Made by a program: the position numbers and the translations under genes. The notes beneath the pieces were generated by a model, which was given only the letters and a program-made list of their open reading frames with translations, made no database searches and was not told where the DNA came from. A stretch of 64,000 nt of DNA from Xenorhabdus poinarii G6 (lineage in GTDB: Bacteria > Pseudomonadota > Gammaproteobacteria > Enterobacterales > Enterobacteriaceae), in assembly GCF_000968175.1 (NCBI RefSeq), contig NZ_FO704551.1:868001-932000 (forward strand). Reading direction: 5' to 3'. Position 1 is the stretch's first letter. Each line of letters starts with the position of its first letter. Below are positions 19,281 through 27,742 of the stretch, one piece after another.

Positions 19281-20021
19281 CTATTTGTCGAGTAGGGTTT
19301 TTACCCATCCGTAGATAGTGCGGTATGCCGGTTCTTTCACTCGTTGGCCAGTATTATAATTCATGCGGTGAAATTGCCCGTACACTGGTGTCCCCTGTGG
19401 ATTTTCTTTTATCAAATCGTGATAGCGAGAATCCACAGCAGTAGCCAGCGCTGTTTTAGTTATGTTCTTACTTGTGTCATGGATAATTTCGTGTGCCCAG
19501 CTTAGGCATTGAGCCTTGAGTGGTGCGTAGTACGCCTCATGTTTCGCTTTTGCTGCCTTGCTGCGAACCTCTTTGATTCCCAGATTTTCAAATTCATTCA
19601 TAATATCGCTGTCATATTGCTCTTGCGCCAAGACTGCAAAGACGAGGTTAGACGCGGCTAGATGGCAAGAGGTGTTATCAGACTCCTCGGTCAGCCCCCA
19701 TCCCCATATAGCACATGCACTGACCAGTAAGTCATTCTTACTGCTGTTTGTCAGCATTTCGGCTATAGAATAGTTCCAAACATCGCTGCCGGGCTGACAT
19801 AGTTTTTTTACGGTTATGGCAGGATAATCAATCACATCCCATACACTTAACCCGAACAGTGCCGCTTCGCGTTCAGCATCGGTTAGTTTGGCGACTTGTT
19901 CAACACACCAATAAGCCGGGGAATAGGGATATAAGCCGTTCTCTATCCCATGATTGATAGTGTAATGGTTGAGCGCTGCGTGTACATGCTCAAGGGTAAA
20001 GAGATCATCCGACACAATCAC
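19281..20021 (-). CDS. Hypothetical protein cotranscribed with the P4-type integrase
   Basis: 246 residues, not recognised. Helical, acidic N-terminal half, with a basic C-terminal segment. The start overlaps the integrase stop by 17 bases, so both are on one transcript from 21.3 kb. Its end is 36 bases from the IS3 element, so the IS junction may have removed a downstream gene. Confidence 0.7.
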   Translation of the reverse strand: MIVSDDLFTLEHVHAALNHYTINHGIENGLYPYSPAYWCVEQVAKLTDAEREAALFGLSVWDVIDYPAITVKKLCQPGSDVWNYSIAEMLTNSSKNDLLVSACAIWGWGLTEESDNTSCHLAASNLVFAVLAQEQYDSDIMNEFENLGIKEVRSKAAKAKHEAYYAPLKAQCLSWAHEIIHDTSKNITKTALATAVDSRYHDLIKENPQGTPVYGQFHRMNYNTGQRVKEPAYRTIYGWVKTLLDK

Positions 20022-21285
20022 TTCCCACGATGCGTAATCCTTTAACGCTTCCAGCTACTGTCAAATCACCCATTGCTGCACCTTTTACATATAGCCCCCA
20101 CCAGTCCATCATAACCCTGCGTTGTTCTAAGTAGGTGGCTCTGTTATACGCTGCCCGGACGGAATTCTTTTCTCCGTGAGCCAGTACCGCTTCTATCGCA
20201 TCGGGCATAAAGCCCTGCTCATTTAGTGCTGTACTGATAATTGAGCGGATGCCATGAGCGGTAAGTATATCTTGATACCCCATGCGCTTTAGCGCCATAT
20301 TTGCCGTCTGGCTGCTCATGTGGATATTGGGGGTAGATCTATGAGGAAAGACAAATTCTCTATGCCCACTAATAGGCTTCATAACTGCAAGAATATCTAA
20401 AGCTGGTTGGCATAATGGCACTGTGTGAGGGCGATCCATTTTCATTGTTTCCGCTGGCACATTCCAGACTCTGTTATCAAAGTCTATTTCAGACCAACGG
20501 GCTTTTACCGCTTCCCCTGGGCGCATAGCGGTTAATAATTGCCACTCAATCACTAAACGTGTTTGCCGTTCTACTCTTGCAACGGAAAGTGCTTGCATTA
20601 ATCCGGGGAGTTCTTCGGGGCGAATAGTAGGGTTATGTTTTTTCTTTGGCTTGGGAAATGCTTTGCTGACAGTGGTAAAAGGGTTAGCATCAATAACACC
20701 TAAATTCATGGCATAGTCGATGATCTCTACCGTTCGTTGAGTCAGCCGTTTAATCGTTTCCAGATTGCCCCTTGCTTCGATAGGCTTGAGTACTTCCACC
20801 AGCATAGGCGCTTTAAGACTTGATATCGGCATTTCGCCGAGTTTGGGGAAAATATCTTTCTCCAGTGAGCGCCAGATATCTTTGGCGTAATCCTCGCTGA
20901 CAGTGGTTTTCTTCACTTCGAACCAGCGTGAAGCAATATTCTTTAAGGTGTTGCTGTTCTCTTCCTGTATTGCCGCTGCTTGCTGTTTACGCCAATCGAC
21001 AGGATCAATATCTTTAGCCAGCATTGCCTTTGCTTCGTCTTTGAGTCGGCGAGCATCTGCCAGCTTAACAGAGGGGTATTCACCAAATGCAATCATCGTG
21101 CGCTTGTGGGTGAATGGTTTGTAGTATCGGAAATACCAAAGCTTAATACCTGATGCTTTAACGAGGAGTTCTAAATTATCCCCGTCACGGTAGATCGTAT
21201 CTTTGGGTTTCCCCGTTTTGCTATCAAGTTTGGCTTTAGCATTGGATACCGTTGTAGGGGAAAGCGGCGTTATCTTTTTAGGCAT
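20005..21285 (-). CDS. P4-type tyrosine integrase
   Basis: 426 residues. The N-terminal DUF4102 (Arm-DNA-binding) domain is seen in DTIYRDGDNLELLVKASGIK and IAFGEYPSVKLADARRLKDE. The catalytic core carries Arg (LLTAMRPGEAVKARW), His-x-x-Arg (LTAHGIRSIISTALNE), His (VLAHGEKN) and Tyr (RAAYNRATYLEQRR). It integrates satellites and islands of the P4 class at tRNA or tmRNA ends. Its start faces the tmRNA-end relic 514 bases away, the usual P4 arrangement. Confidence 0.93.
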   Translation of the reverse strand: MPKKITPLSPTTVSNAKAKLDSKTGKPKDTIYRDGDNLELLVKASGIKLWYFRYYKPFTHKRTMIAFGEYPSVKLADARRLKDEAKAMLAKDIDPVDWRKQQAAAIQEENSNTLKNIASRWFEVKKTTVSEDYAKDIWRSLEKDIFPKLGEMPISSLKAPMLVEVLKPIEARGNLETIKRLTQRTVEIIDYAMNLGVIDANPFTTVSKAFPKPKKKHNPTIRPEELPGLMQALSVARVERQTRLVIEWQLLTAMRPGEAVKARWSEIDFDNRVWNVPAETMKMDRPHTVPLCQPALDILAVMKPISGHREFVFPHRSTPNIHMSSQTANMALKRMGYQDILTAHGIRSIISTALNEQGFMPDAIEAVLAHGEKNSVRAAYNRATYLEQRRVMMDWWGLYVKGAAMGDLTVAGSVKGLRIVGSDCVG

Positions 21286-21798
21286 CGGGCACCTCTAACC
21301 GTAGTAGTAAGTGTTCTAGGGAGCTGTAGTAAGCATTTATTGGTGTAGTTGGGCTGTTACTACTAACTTTTTACCTCTTTAACCTTGTGCTGTGTCCCCC
21401 TGTGGTTTAGTGTCCCTGTTGATATTTTTGTTTTAAATCAAGCTATTAATCATAATTTTCAAATTTTGGGACATCTTCCAGATCATGGCTGGGACAGGGG
21501 TGTCCCTATGCTTTTTGTTTATACATCATATAGTTAAGTGTTTTGGGACTGTGGGACATCATTTTTTGCGAAAAACTTAACTATATATATAAGTTTCTCT
21601 TGGACACTCGGACATTTACGTTTTAGTAGTAAGTATTTTTGTAGTGTAGCCGATTTACTACTAAACATACTACTAAAACTATCGAGTTATAACGATACTA
21701 AACGAATACTAACGGGCAATAAAAAAGCCCTAACTCTTTATGATTTAGGGCTTTTTCTTGGGTTTTCGGTGTATTCCGATGATTTCCGAATACAAAAT
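21286..21798. promoter_or_regulatory. Integrase promoter/attachment region with two repeat families
   Basis: No gene. Copies of TAGTAGTAAGT and its complement lie near 21,303, 21,322, 21,358, 21,626 and 21,657-21,680. GTGTCCC/GGGACA motifs lie near 21,400, 21,470, 21,490-21,507 and 21,543-21,560. Clustered short repeats between an integrase start and its att site are typical arm-type integrase or AlpA binding sites. Assignment is inference. Confidence 0.55.
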
Positions 21799-21827
21799 TG
21801 GTGGAGCTGGCGGGAGTTGAACCCGCG
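21799..21827 (-). repeat. tmRNA (ssrA) 3'-end attachment-site relic
   Basis: 29 bases are the complement of the last part of enterobacterial tmRNA: T-arm GGTTCAACTCCCGCC and acceptor end with CCA. Upstream tmRNA sequence (D-arm, tag reading frame) is absent, so this is not a functional gene but the duplicated integration core. It lies between the P4-type and phage integrases and could serve either. Confidence 0.8.
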
Positions 21828-21932
21828 ATATAACTAATATAACTATATGTTTATTAATGTAATGTGTGGCATTATCTGTATTATACGTGCATTTCACGTG
21901 CACTTTGATGTCCCAGTGCTGTCCTACTGAAT

Positions 21933-23114
21933 TCAGCTTCCATTTTGGGAACTGATCTGGCGCTCGGTATTCCCGCTATAAGCTTCCAGGTACGTACCAT
22001 AATGTCGGAACAACATTTCAGGTCCTTTATGTCCCATTTGCGAAGCGAGCCAGAACAAATTTGCACCTTGGCTAATGTGCTTAGTGGCAAATGTGTGTCT
22101 TGTCTGATAGGGATTGCGATAACGAATGCCAGCTTTTTTTAGCGTTGGAACCCAAGCTTTCTTGCGAATAGCATCAGCCCCAGCCCACGGCTCGTTAGTC
22201 TTGGGATCTTCGAATATTTCCCTGTCTTTCAAAAAAGTAAAGGCTTTTTGATTGGCTAAAGCGAGTATCGCTTGATCATTCAATTCAACCTTTCGCTTTC
22301 CTGCTTTGGTTTTCGTTCCTTTAATGACACCAACGACACTGGCAGCGGTAATATGCGCTGTTTTCCCTATGAAATCGATATCTGACCAACGTAATGCGCA
22401 CAATTCAGAACTACGAAGCCCTGTATTAATAGCGAACCGAAAGAGATTTTCCCATTGCTTATTTCCTGCTGAGGAAAGCAAGGCTGTCACTTCATTGGGT
22501 GACAAAGGATCAATAATGTATTCCTTGTCTTCTTCTGTGCGCTCTGTTTGGTACCGAGATGCTGTTACTAAACTTACTGGATTGACACTAACCAACCCGT
22601 CTGTAACGGCTTCATCAACGGCACTACGTAAAAAAGACAGCTGATTTCTAATGGTTTTTAAAACGGTTGTTTGCTTTTGAATCCAATTTTTTAATATTGC
22701 AGGCGTTAGATCTACAATAGGCATTTTATGTAAATCAGATAAAGCATTTTTGCATTTTTTATACCCACCGATTGTTGATGGGGATAAATTTCTATTAACG
22801 CAAATTTTTAAATATTCATCTAAATAATCAACAACTGTTCGAGATTTGTCCGCATTACCAAAAATAGAAAGTTTATTTGAATTCGGGAAATACTTTGCGT
22901 AAGCAAAAATTCCTTTTTCGATATTATTCTGAATTTCCCCTAGTAGCCGATCGGCGTATTTAATATTTTTGTTATTTACCTCCAGTCGCGAGAGGGGTTC
23001 TCGACATAAAACCCCCCTATAAGTAAATGTTATAACCAGAGTACTGCCTGTCTTGTGTTGGCGAATGGTTACCCCCCGAGGGAGGATAAATTCATTTTGT
23101 TTCTTCTGGCCCAT
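21933..23114 (-). CDS. Phage tyrosine integrase
   Basis: 393 residues. N-terminal arm-binding and SAM-like core-binding domains (YLKICVNRNLSPSTIGGYKK), then the catalytic domain with Arg (NTGLRSSELCALRWSD), Lys (KTKAGKRKVEL), Tyr-x-x-Arg in place of His-x-x-Arg (YQTRHTFATKH), His (MGHKGPEMLFRHYGTY) and the nucleophile Tyr. The stop is 106 bases from the tmRNA-end core, the lambda-type arrangement. It starts inside the excisionase-like gene. Confidence 0.95.
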   Translation of the reverse strand: MGQKKQNEFILPRGVTIRQHKTGSTLVITFTYRGVLCREPLSRLEVNNKNIKYADRLLGEIQNNIEKGIFAYAKYFPNSNKLSIFGNADKSRTVVDYLDEYLKICVNRNLSPSTIGGYKKCKNALSDLHKMPIVDLTPAILKNWIQKQTTVLKTIRNQLSFLRSAVDEAVTDGLVSVNPVSLVTASRYQTERTEEDKEYIIDPLSPNEVTALLSSAGNKQWENLFRFAINTGLRSSELCALRWSDIDFIGKTAHITAASVVGVIKGTKTKAGKRKVELNDQAILALANQKAFTFLKDREIFEDPKTNEPWAGADAIRKKAWVPTLKKAGIRYRNPYQTRHTFATKHISQGANLFWLASQMGHKGPEMLFRHYGTYLEAYSGNTERQISSQNGS

Positions 23115-23281
23115 TTAGACACCTCAACTAAATCAATCCAACGTTCTTTTGCTCCATTAACCTTTAGCACATGAACCCCCTCTATCCAAAATTGACGTTG
23201 TAACCGTTTGTTAATGGCCTCTACACTTTCTCCGGTGTATTGGCAGTATGCCGAAATAGGTATGCAATCCAAGTTAATCAT
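23069..23281 (-). CDS. Excisionase-like protein
   Basis: 70 residues starting MINLDCIPISAYCQYTGES, with a winged-helix DNA-binding look (TGESVEAINKRLQRQFWIEG, RWIDLVEVSKWARR). It overlaps the integrase start by 46 bases, the usual place of xis. It would direct integrase towards excision. Confidence 0.75.
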   Translation of the reverse strand: MINLDCIPISAYCQYTGESVEAINKRLQRQFWIEGVHVLKVNGAKERWIDLVEVSKWARRNKMNLSSLGG

Positions 23282-23382
23282 CAATAACCGTTCTCCAAAA
23301 TCACCCTCGCCACCCCCGCAGGTGTTGCCTTTTCATCCCACACTGCATCGAAAATAATGTTATTCAGATCAGTTGTTGCCAT
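23281..23382 (-). CDS. 33-residue phage early protein
   Basis: A small ORF (MATTDLNNIIFDAVWDEKAT) overlaps the stop of the upstream gene by 14 bases, and its TGA overlaps the excisionase ATG. Tight coupling on both sides supports a real gene. Function unknown. Confidence 0.55.
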   Translation of the reverse strand: MATTDLNNIIFDAVWDEKATPAGVARVILENGY

Positions 23383-23746
23383 CGCTTTCGACCTCTCCTT
23401 TTGAGCACCAGTTTAAAGCCTGCTCTACAAAGTGCCTGATATGCTGCCCGTGGTAGTCTTCATCAATATGAAACAGGATTGCTGCAACATACTCACGAAT
23501 ATTTGCGATTGCCTCTTTTAAGGCTTGATTTTCATTCTGTTCTTTTTTTAATGCCTCGGCTGCGTAGAACAAAACATGAAGTGGCAATTTATCCATATCC
23601 TCATCAGACAGAGCCTCATTTAAATCAGCGACAACGGCTTTTCGCATATCAGCCCAATCATTAGAGCCATCGGTAACAGCAACGGTAAGGCTATCTGGAT
23701 TGTCGTGAATATTAACCAGAACAACGGGATTTTTAATTTTGCTCAT
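23369..23746 (-). CDS. Hypothetical phage early protein
   Basis: 125 residues from MSKIKNPVVLV. AGGAG lies before this ATG; a longer in-frame ORF has no such site. N-terminal beta segment (VVLVNIHDNPDSLTVAVTDG), then a helical part (YAAEALKKEQNENQALKEAI). No family recognised. Confidence 0.65.
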   Translation of the reverse strand: MSKIKNPVVLVNIHDNPDSLTVAVTDGSNDWADMRKAVVADLNEALSDEDMDKLPLHVLFYAAEALKKEQNENQALKEAIANIREYVAAILFHIDEDYHGQHIRHFVEQALNWCSKGEVESDGNN

Positions 23747-23762
23747 GACTATTTCTCCTTTG

Positions 23763-23987
23763 CTACGGGGCGGGGATATCATCCATATAGCACCAGTGGG
23801 TAACTTCATTGTTTTCGTGTTCTTCCCATTGCTCTTTATTAGTGTCCCACCAATCGTAACCTGTGCCAGTGACAGGCTGGTTATATCCACCAATATATGT
23901 GTAATAAACCAGGCATAGAGGGGGAAAACCCCCGTCTTTTTCAGGCATTCTGTCCTGAATATTTACCCAAGGTATTTCTTTAGTCAC
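23763..23987 (-). CDS. DUF551-like phage protein
   Basis: 74 residues with the DUF551 pattern: an N-terminal PWVNIQDRMPEKDGGFPPLC followed by VTHWCYMDDIPAP at the end. Small lambdoid early-region proteins of unknown role. It overlaps the upstream gene by 8 bases. Confidence 0.8.
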   Translation of the reverse strand: MTKEIPWVNIQDRMPEKDGGFPPLCLVYYTYIGGYNQPVTGTGYDWWDTNKEQWEEHENNEVTHWCYMDDIPAP

Positions 23988-24204
23988 GATTTACCTCCAC
24001 GCTGATAATTTTATGAGCACGCAGCATGTGATTCGCCTTACCTGTAATCACAGTTCTTCTGAAAAATACACCGGAAGAAGAGGCTCGAACTGGCGTGGCT
24101 AATAGAGTGGCATCAACACAACGGTTATGCTTGCGACGCTCTGTGATGAAGCTGGCAATGATAATGACCGCAGTACTGCCCCTGTTCTGGTATTCTATTT
24201 TCAT
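23980..24204 (-). CDS. Hypothetical phage early protein
   Basis: 74 residues, basic. The start overlaps the upstream stop by 4 bases (ATGA) and the end overlaps the DUF551 gene, so it is translationally coupled on both sides. Not recognised. Confidence 0.55.
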   Translation of the reverse strand: MKIEYQNRGSTAVIIIASFITERRKHNRCVDATLLATPVRASSSGVFFRRTVITGKANHMLRAHKIISVEVNRD

Positions 24205-24803
24205 AACTTTAACTCCCTTAATTTTTGCTCGGCCAGCTCGAAGGCGTCTTTATAAAGAGGCAACGCAATAAAAATAGGGTTGCCGTAAATCCTGTTTGTG
24301 AAAGGACTAAACCGGAATCGACAGGGGGCTTCCATGCCTGAGGGTTCTATAAGTACCGCTCCCTCGCGAAACATCAAATAGGGGTAAGCCAGATACTCAA
24401 GGCGAAAGTGAGGTATCACATTCTGTTTTTCTGTTGGAATGCATTTATCCAAGTCAGGGAAATTCCCATTGATTATTTCCAGGCGAGTGAAGCCAAAAGC
24501 TGTATTGTTACCGTCGATATGAACCGCTCTTGGCTCTCCTTCTAACTGAATTTCTATGAAGTGGGCTTTTTCTGGAATATCACCACAGAACCGAATGATG
24601 ATATCGAGGTCAGCTGCATCGCTGTCATCAAAGAAAGTACCGCTATCCTCGTTAAGCTCCATACGCACCAGTACGTGTCCGTTAGTCGCCTCAATATGCT
24701 TCCGGGTAATATGAACCCCGGATAATTGAGGGCGCGTTTCTGCATTCTTGCCTTTAGCCACGCAAACTAAGGCAGCACGTAACAAATCGGTATCAATAAT
24801 CAT
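24201..24803 (-). CDS. Beta-clamp-like phage protein (tentative)
   Basis: 200 residues from MIIDTDLLRAALVCVAKG; GGAGGTGA precedes this ATG. The N-terminal segment with GVHITRKHIEATNGHVLVRM resembles the first domain of DNA polymerase III beta clamp, a pattern seen in a family of phage early proteins. A role in modulating host replication is possible but unproven. Confidence 0.6.
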   Translation of the reverse strand: MIIDTDLLRAALVCVAKGKNAETRPQLSGVHITRKHIEATNGHVLVRMELNEDSGTFFDDSDAADLDIIIRFCGDIPEKAHFIEIQLEGEPRAVHIDGNNTAFGFTRLEIINGNFPDLDKCIPTEKQNVIPHFRLEYLAYPYLMFREGAVLIEPSGMEAPCRFRFSPFTNRIYGNPIFIALPLYKDAFELAEQKLRELKL

Positions 24804-25042
24804 GACTTCACCTCCGCTTTTGGGCACTTGTCCAAGTTGGCAATCGTGTTTTCATTGAACTCCTCCGGCATAACAGAGAAGAGGGTGTGGTTGGTTGATG
24901 TCAGTCGATCATCCGTGAATGCCGCCTGTGATTTTTCGATAGCATCTATCGCGTCATTTGCGTCCATAGCAATTCGCAGCGTGTGACGATGTCCACACGG
25001 GTAATCACCTAAGTAGGTCACAATGTATTTTGTCTGTTCCAT
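24800..25042 (-). CDS. Hypothetical phage early protein
   Basis: 80 residues from MEQTKYIVTYLGDYPCGHRH; GAGG lies 8 bases upstream of this ATG. It overlaps the next gene by 4 bases. Compact alpha/beta look, with two cysteines and two histidines near the N-terminus. Not recognised. Confidence 0.6.
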   Translation of the reverse strand: MEQTKYIVTYLGDYPCGHRHTLRIAMDANDAIDAIEKSQAAFTDDRLTSTNHTLFSVMPEEFNENTIANLDKCPKAEVKS

Positions 25043-25052
25043 TTTCATTACC

Positions 25053-25835
25053 TCACTTCTTGCCAAATAGTTTTTTGAGATCAACCCCGTGGACAGCAAG
25101 CCATGCTTCAGCAGGCCATGATTTCACATGCCCATATCTGGGATCGGGGACTTCTGCCGGTGCGATGTTGTTTTCACGACACCATTTACGGAGTGGGGCG
25201 TACTGGTATTTTTTTTCTGTGGCGTTCTGTACCGAGGTAATAGTCGAGTGTTTGGTGCTTTCACCTAGACGCTCCTCCAGTTCTCGGCACTTACGGGTGA
25301 CAGCACCGAGCTTGCCGAGTGCCTGAGCTTCACGTTTGCGGCTGATTTGTGATTTGGTGCGACGGGCTTCATCACGTTCTTGAGTAATGACGAGCTTTTC
25401 TTTTTCGGTTGTCAGCAATGCTTCCAGGGCTTCAATATAATTACCGGGTAAGGCGGGGGTTGCTGGCTTTTTCTGGTGAAAGTAAGCGGACTCCATCTTT
25501 TCAAAGAAAGACCATGCCTCGTCGGTATCAACGATTTTCGACATACGAGCAGCGCCTTTTTCAGTCCATAGAATCTGTTGGCTTGTATGTTTACTAACCA
25601 ACCCGATGTTATCGGGTACCTTCTTAAACTGACGTAATTCATTCCCTTCGAGCTTGAAATAATGGACGCCATCAATAAACCGTGACTTGTTGTTCAAAAG
25701 ATTGTCTTGAATATTTTTTGCACTGGCACCATACCCCGCCGCTAATGTTTCTGTAGTAACAACTCGAACACCTTGCCATTCGATCACTGGCAGATTGTTT
25801 GAATCGATAGTGACTAATTCGTTTTTCTTGCTCAT
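25053..25835 (-). CDS. ORF6N-domain phage regulator/antirepressor-like protein
   Basis: 260 residues. The ORF6N domain spans about residues 10-115 (IEWQGVRVVTTETLAAGYGA, FIDGVHYFKLEGNELRQFKK, ILWTEKGAARMSKIVDTDEA), followed by a coiled coil and a C-terminal domain (WCRENNIAPAEVPDPRYGHV). ORF6N proteins are large-DNA-virus and phage regulators related to antirepressors. The upstream stop and this ATG overlap (TAATG). Confidence 0.85.
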   Translation of the reverse strand: MSKKNELVTIDSNNLPVIEWQGVRVVTTETLAAGYGASAKNIQDNLLNNKSRFIDGVHYFKLEGNELRQFKKVPDNIGLVSKHTSQQILWTEKGAARMSKIVDTDEAWSFFEKMESAYFHQKKPATPALPGNYIEALEALLTTEKEKLVITQERDEARRTKSQISRKREAQALGKLGAVTRKCRELEERLGESTKHSTITSVQNATEKKYQYAPLRKWCRENNIAPAEVPDPRYGHVKSWPAEAWLAVHGVDLKKLFGKK

Positions 25836-26023
25836 TACCATCCCTCACGGATTGTTATTTTTGATAACCGAACACAACGCAAGTTGTTCTTAATACATTC
25901 CTGTTCTTGCTTCTTGTCTTGAGATAATGAAAGCGCGTTACCCCATTTTTCAGCAGCACGACGGAATAAACCTTTCAGCTCTAAACTCTGAGCTAATTCT
26001 TTTGCCTGCTCATATGCCGTCAT
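25835..26023 (-). CDS. PerC-family transcriptional regulator
   Basis: 62 residues with the PerC pattern (LELKGLFRRAAEKWGNALSL followed by a basic segment). PerC-type proteins in phages act on host or virulence promoters, possibly by countering H-NS. Coupled to the ORF6N gene. Confidence 0.75.
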   Translation of the reverse strand: MTAYEQAKELAQSLELKGLFRRAAEKWGNALSLSQDKKQEQECIKNNLRCVRLSKITIREGW

Positions 26024-26025
26024 GA

Positions 26026-26352
26026 TTAAATTCCTATTTGCCGGAGCTTTTGTTTAAATTTATTTGTCTCAGTGTGATTTTTGATGTGTTTTTTCAATAC
26101 CTCCGCTGTTCGTTTATTTATTTCATTAATCTGGCGTTTTTCTTTTTGACTCACTATTGCTTTGCTATAGCGATGATGTAATGAATATCTTTTTTGGTTA
26201 TGTTCCTGACGATGTTCCGCCCACAATTGATTTGTGAGATTAGTGGCTACACGCCCGGCTTTTTCCCAATATTCGGCTGCGAGGTCGTACTTTTCTTCTT
26301 TTTCTTTCTGAATGGCTGTATTAGCAAGCTCTGAATAAGTTCTATTTGTCAT
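26026..26352 (-). CDS. ANR-family transcriptional regulator
   Basis: 108 residues. YSELANTAIQKEKEEKYDLA followed by AAEYWEKAGRVATNLTNQLW is the ANR (AggR-activated regulator) signature; such proteins bind and dampen AraC-family activators. A basic helical tail follows. Adjacent to the PerC-like gene, so the phage carries two host-directed regulators side by side. Confidence 0.75.
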   Translation of the reverse strand: MTNRTYSELANTAIQKEKEEKYDLAAEYWEKAGRVATNLTNQLWAEHRQEHNQKRYSLHHRYSKAIVSQKEKRQINEINKRTAEVLKKHIKNHTETNKFKQKLRQIGI

Positions 26353-26423
26353 TTTCTATTTCCTTAATTTATGGTGAGTGAATCCCCAGCGATGGCGCTG
26401 TAATTAAATTTGTTTTGTTGTTT

Positions 26424-26837
26424 TTATTTCTGCAATAATTGAGAAATCTTTCTACCTAGTAATATTAATTCTTCTTGGTCTTTCCTGTGTTTTTCTATTG
26501 CTTTTATATATTCCTTTCGGGTTCTAATTAATTCTTTCTCTCGTTTAACACTGGTGTGTAATTCTTCCAGCACCTGAGCGTGTCGCTCTATAAACTCGGG
26601 GATCATCTCACCAACATGATATATAGTCGAACCATCTTCATGATTAATAACTTTAGTATGATTGGTTTGTTTGCCTTCTTGATTGAATTGTTCTTGCGCA
26701 CGAACATAGGCCAGTTTATTCAGCGCACCTTTCTCGCTCAGATACGCTTTATTAGCACCGTGAACGACATAGACCTCACGTAATTCAATTTTGATATCGC
26801 GGTTGGTGGCGGTCTCGATGGGTTTAAGCTTTGTCAT
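26424..26837 (-). CDS. Hypothetical coiled-coil phage protein
   Basis: 137 residues, Lys/Glu-rich. The second half is a long coiled coil (HAQVLEELHTSVKREKELIR onward). It overlaps the upstream gene by 4 bases. Not recognised. Confidence 0.6.
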   Translation of the reverse strand: MTKLKPIETATNRDIKIELREVYVVHGANKAYLSEKGALNKLAYVRAQEQFNQEGKQTNHTKVINHEDGSTIYHVGEMIPEFIERHAQVLEELHTSVKREKELIRTRKEYIKAIEKHRKDQEELILLGRKISQLLQK

Positions 26838-27154
26838 GATTCTCTCCTTATGGTTTTATTGTTTCTTTCTCTTATTTCACTCACTGCATTTAAATTGTTT
26901 TCGTATTCAGCTTCGATAATAAGAGGCAGCACAGAAAACAATCGGGATAATCTATCAAGGTCAGTCATTGCCTCATCTTGGGAGTATTCTTCACTACTAA
27001 CAGCCGCGCTAGCTAAATTAGCAATAGATTTCATTCCACTTGTTATCGAATAAATGACTTCATGGCTCGATGAGAATAAAAACTGTAAATCGCTATCACT
27101 CATCTTTTCTAATCGTTCATTGTTGACACGGATATGACGGAATATATTATTCAT
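26834..27154 (-). CDS. Hypothetical helical protein, paralogue of the island gene at 52102
   Basis: 106 residues. The layout (MNNIFRHIRVNNERLEKMSD, an S-rich helix, then DLDRLSRLFSVLPLIIEAEY) matches the island protein at 52102-52407: NN-x-x-MS near the start, D-L-x-R, LP-x-I-x-EA near the end. Likely homologous. Function unknown. Coupled to the genes on both sides. Confidence 0.65.
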   Translation of the reverse strand: MNNIFRHIRVNNERLEKMSDSDLQFLFSSSHEVIYSITSGMKSIANLASAAVSSEEYSQDEAMTDLDRLSRLFSVLPLIIEAEYENNLNAVSEIRERNNKTIRRES

Positions 27155-27522
27155 GAGTACTCAACCCCTCGCACTTGTGCTACTTGCTTACCAATTTCAA
27201 ATATTGCGACCAATGCAACACTAAGTAGCTGTGTGCCGGTCAGCGTTTTATCCGTATCAATTAATAAAGAAACATATGTTCTTAGATTTTCTATTTCACT
27301 CGCAACGCCTTCCAGTTTATCGAATGCCTGATTATCTGACATAACATATTCTTCATTTATATCCCTTAATCGCTGAGCTAAATTACATGCCTGACGATGT
27401 ACACCGCGACACATTAAATGGGTATCCGGTTCTGCTTCATTATGAGTTGCAGTTACTACAGGAAATATTGAGGCTTCGATTTCCTCTGCAATTTCGACGG
27501 CTTCTTCTAATTTTCTTAACAT
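27151..27522 (-). CDS. Hypothetical phage early protein
   Basis: 123 residues, acidic and helical. Its first 55 residues (VEIAEEIEASIFPVVTATHN, MCRGVHRQACNLAQRL) resemble the whole of the neighbouring 65-residue protein at 27545, suggesting duplication. Not recognised otherwise. Confidence 0.6.
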   Translation of the reverse strand: MLRKLEEAVEIAEEIEASIFPVVTATHNEAEPDTHLMCRGVHRQACNLAQRLRDINEEYVMSDNQAFDKLEGVASEIENLRTYVSLLIDTDKTLTGTQLLSVALVAIFEIGKQVAQVRGVEYS

Positions 27523-27544
27523 ATTCCACCCTGAAATTTTATTT

Positions 27545-27742
27545 TTAATTTATCTTTAAATCACACAGACTACGGTATTGATATCTGGATAACCGTTGCA
27601 CTGCGCGTAACATTACACGAACGTCTTCATCAATGTCTTCGACAGCAGTTAATAACGGAACCAATATAGCCTGTATTTCTTCGTTAATTTCTAACGCGTC
27701 ATCTAAAAAAAACTCGTCAGTGGTTGGTATTTTTACTTTCAT
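27545..27742 (-). CDS. Hypothetical small protein, partial paralogue of its neighbour
   Basis: 65 residues ([39 protein letters not shown]), similar in order to the first half of the protein at 27151-27522. It starts inside the csrA 3' end (26-base overlap). Confidence 0.6.
   Translation of the reverse strand: MKVKIPTTDEFFLDDALEINEEIQAILVPLLTAVEDIDEDVRVMLRAVQRLSRYQYRSLCDLKIN

Larger units (their letters stand above)
14880..21827. mobile_element. Degraded P4-like satellite remnant
   Basis: P4-type integrase next to the tmRNA-end relic, an AlpA regulator truncated by an IS, hairpin arrays and small cargo genes. No replication or helper-exploitation genes remain between the IS3 element and the integrase module, so the centre appears deleted. 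The left boundary is not visible. Confidence 0.55.

Noticed and set aside
21799..21827. Functional tmRNA or tRNA gene
   Set aside because: Only the last 29 bases match; the rest of the acceptor stem, D-arm and tag ORF are absent.
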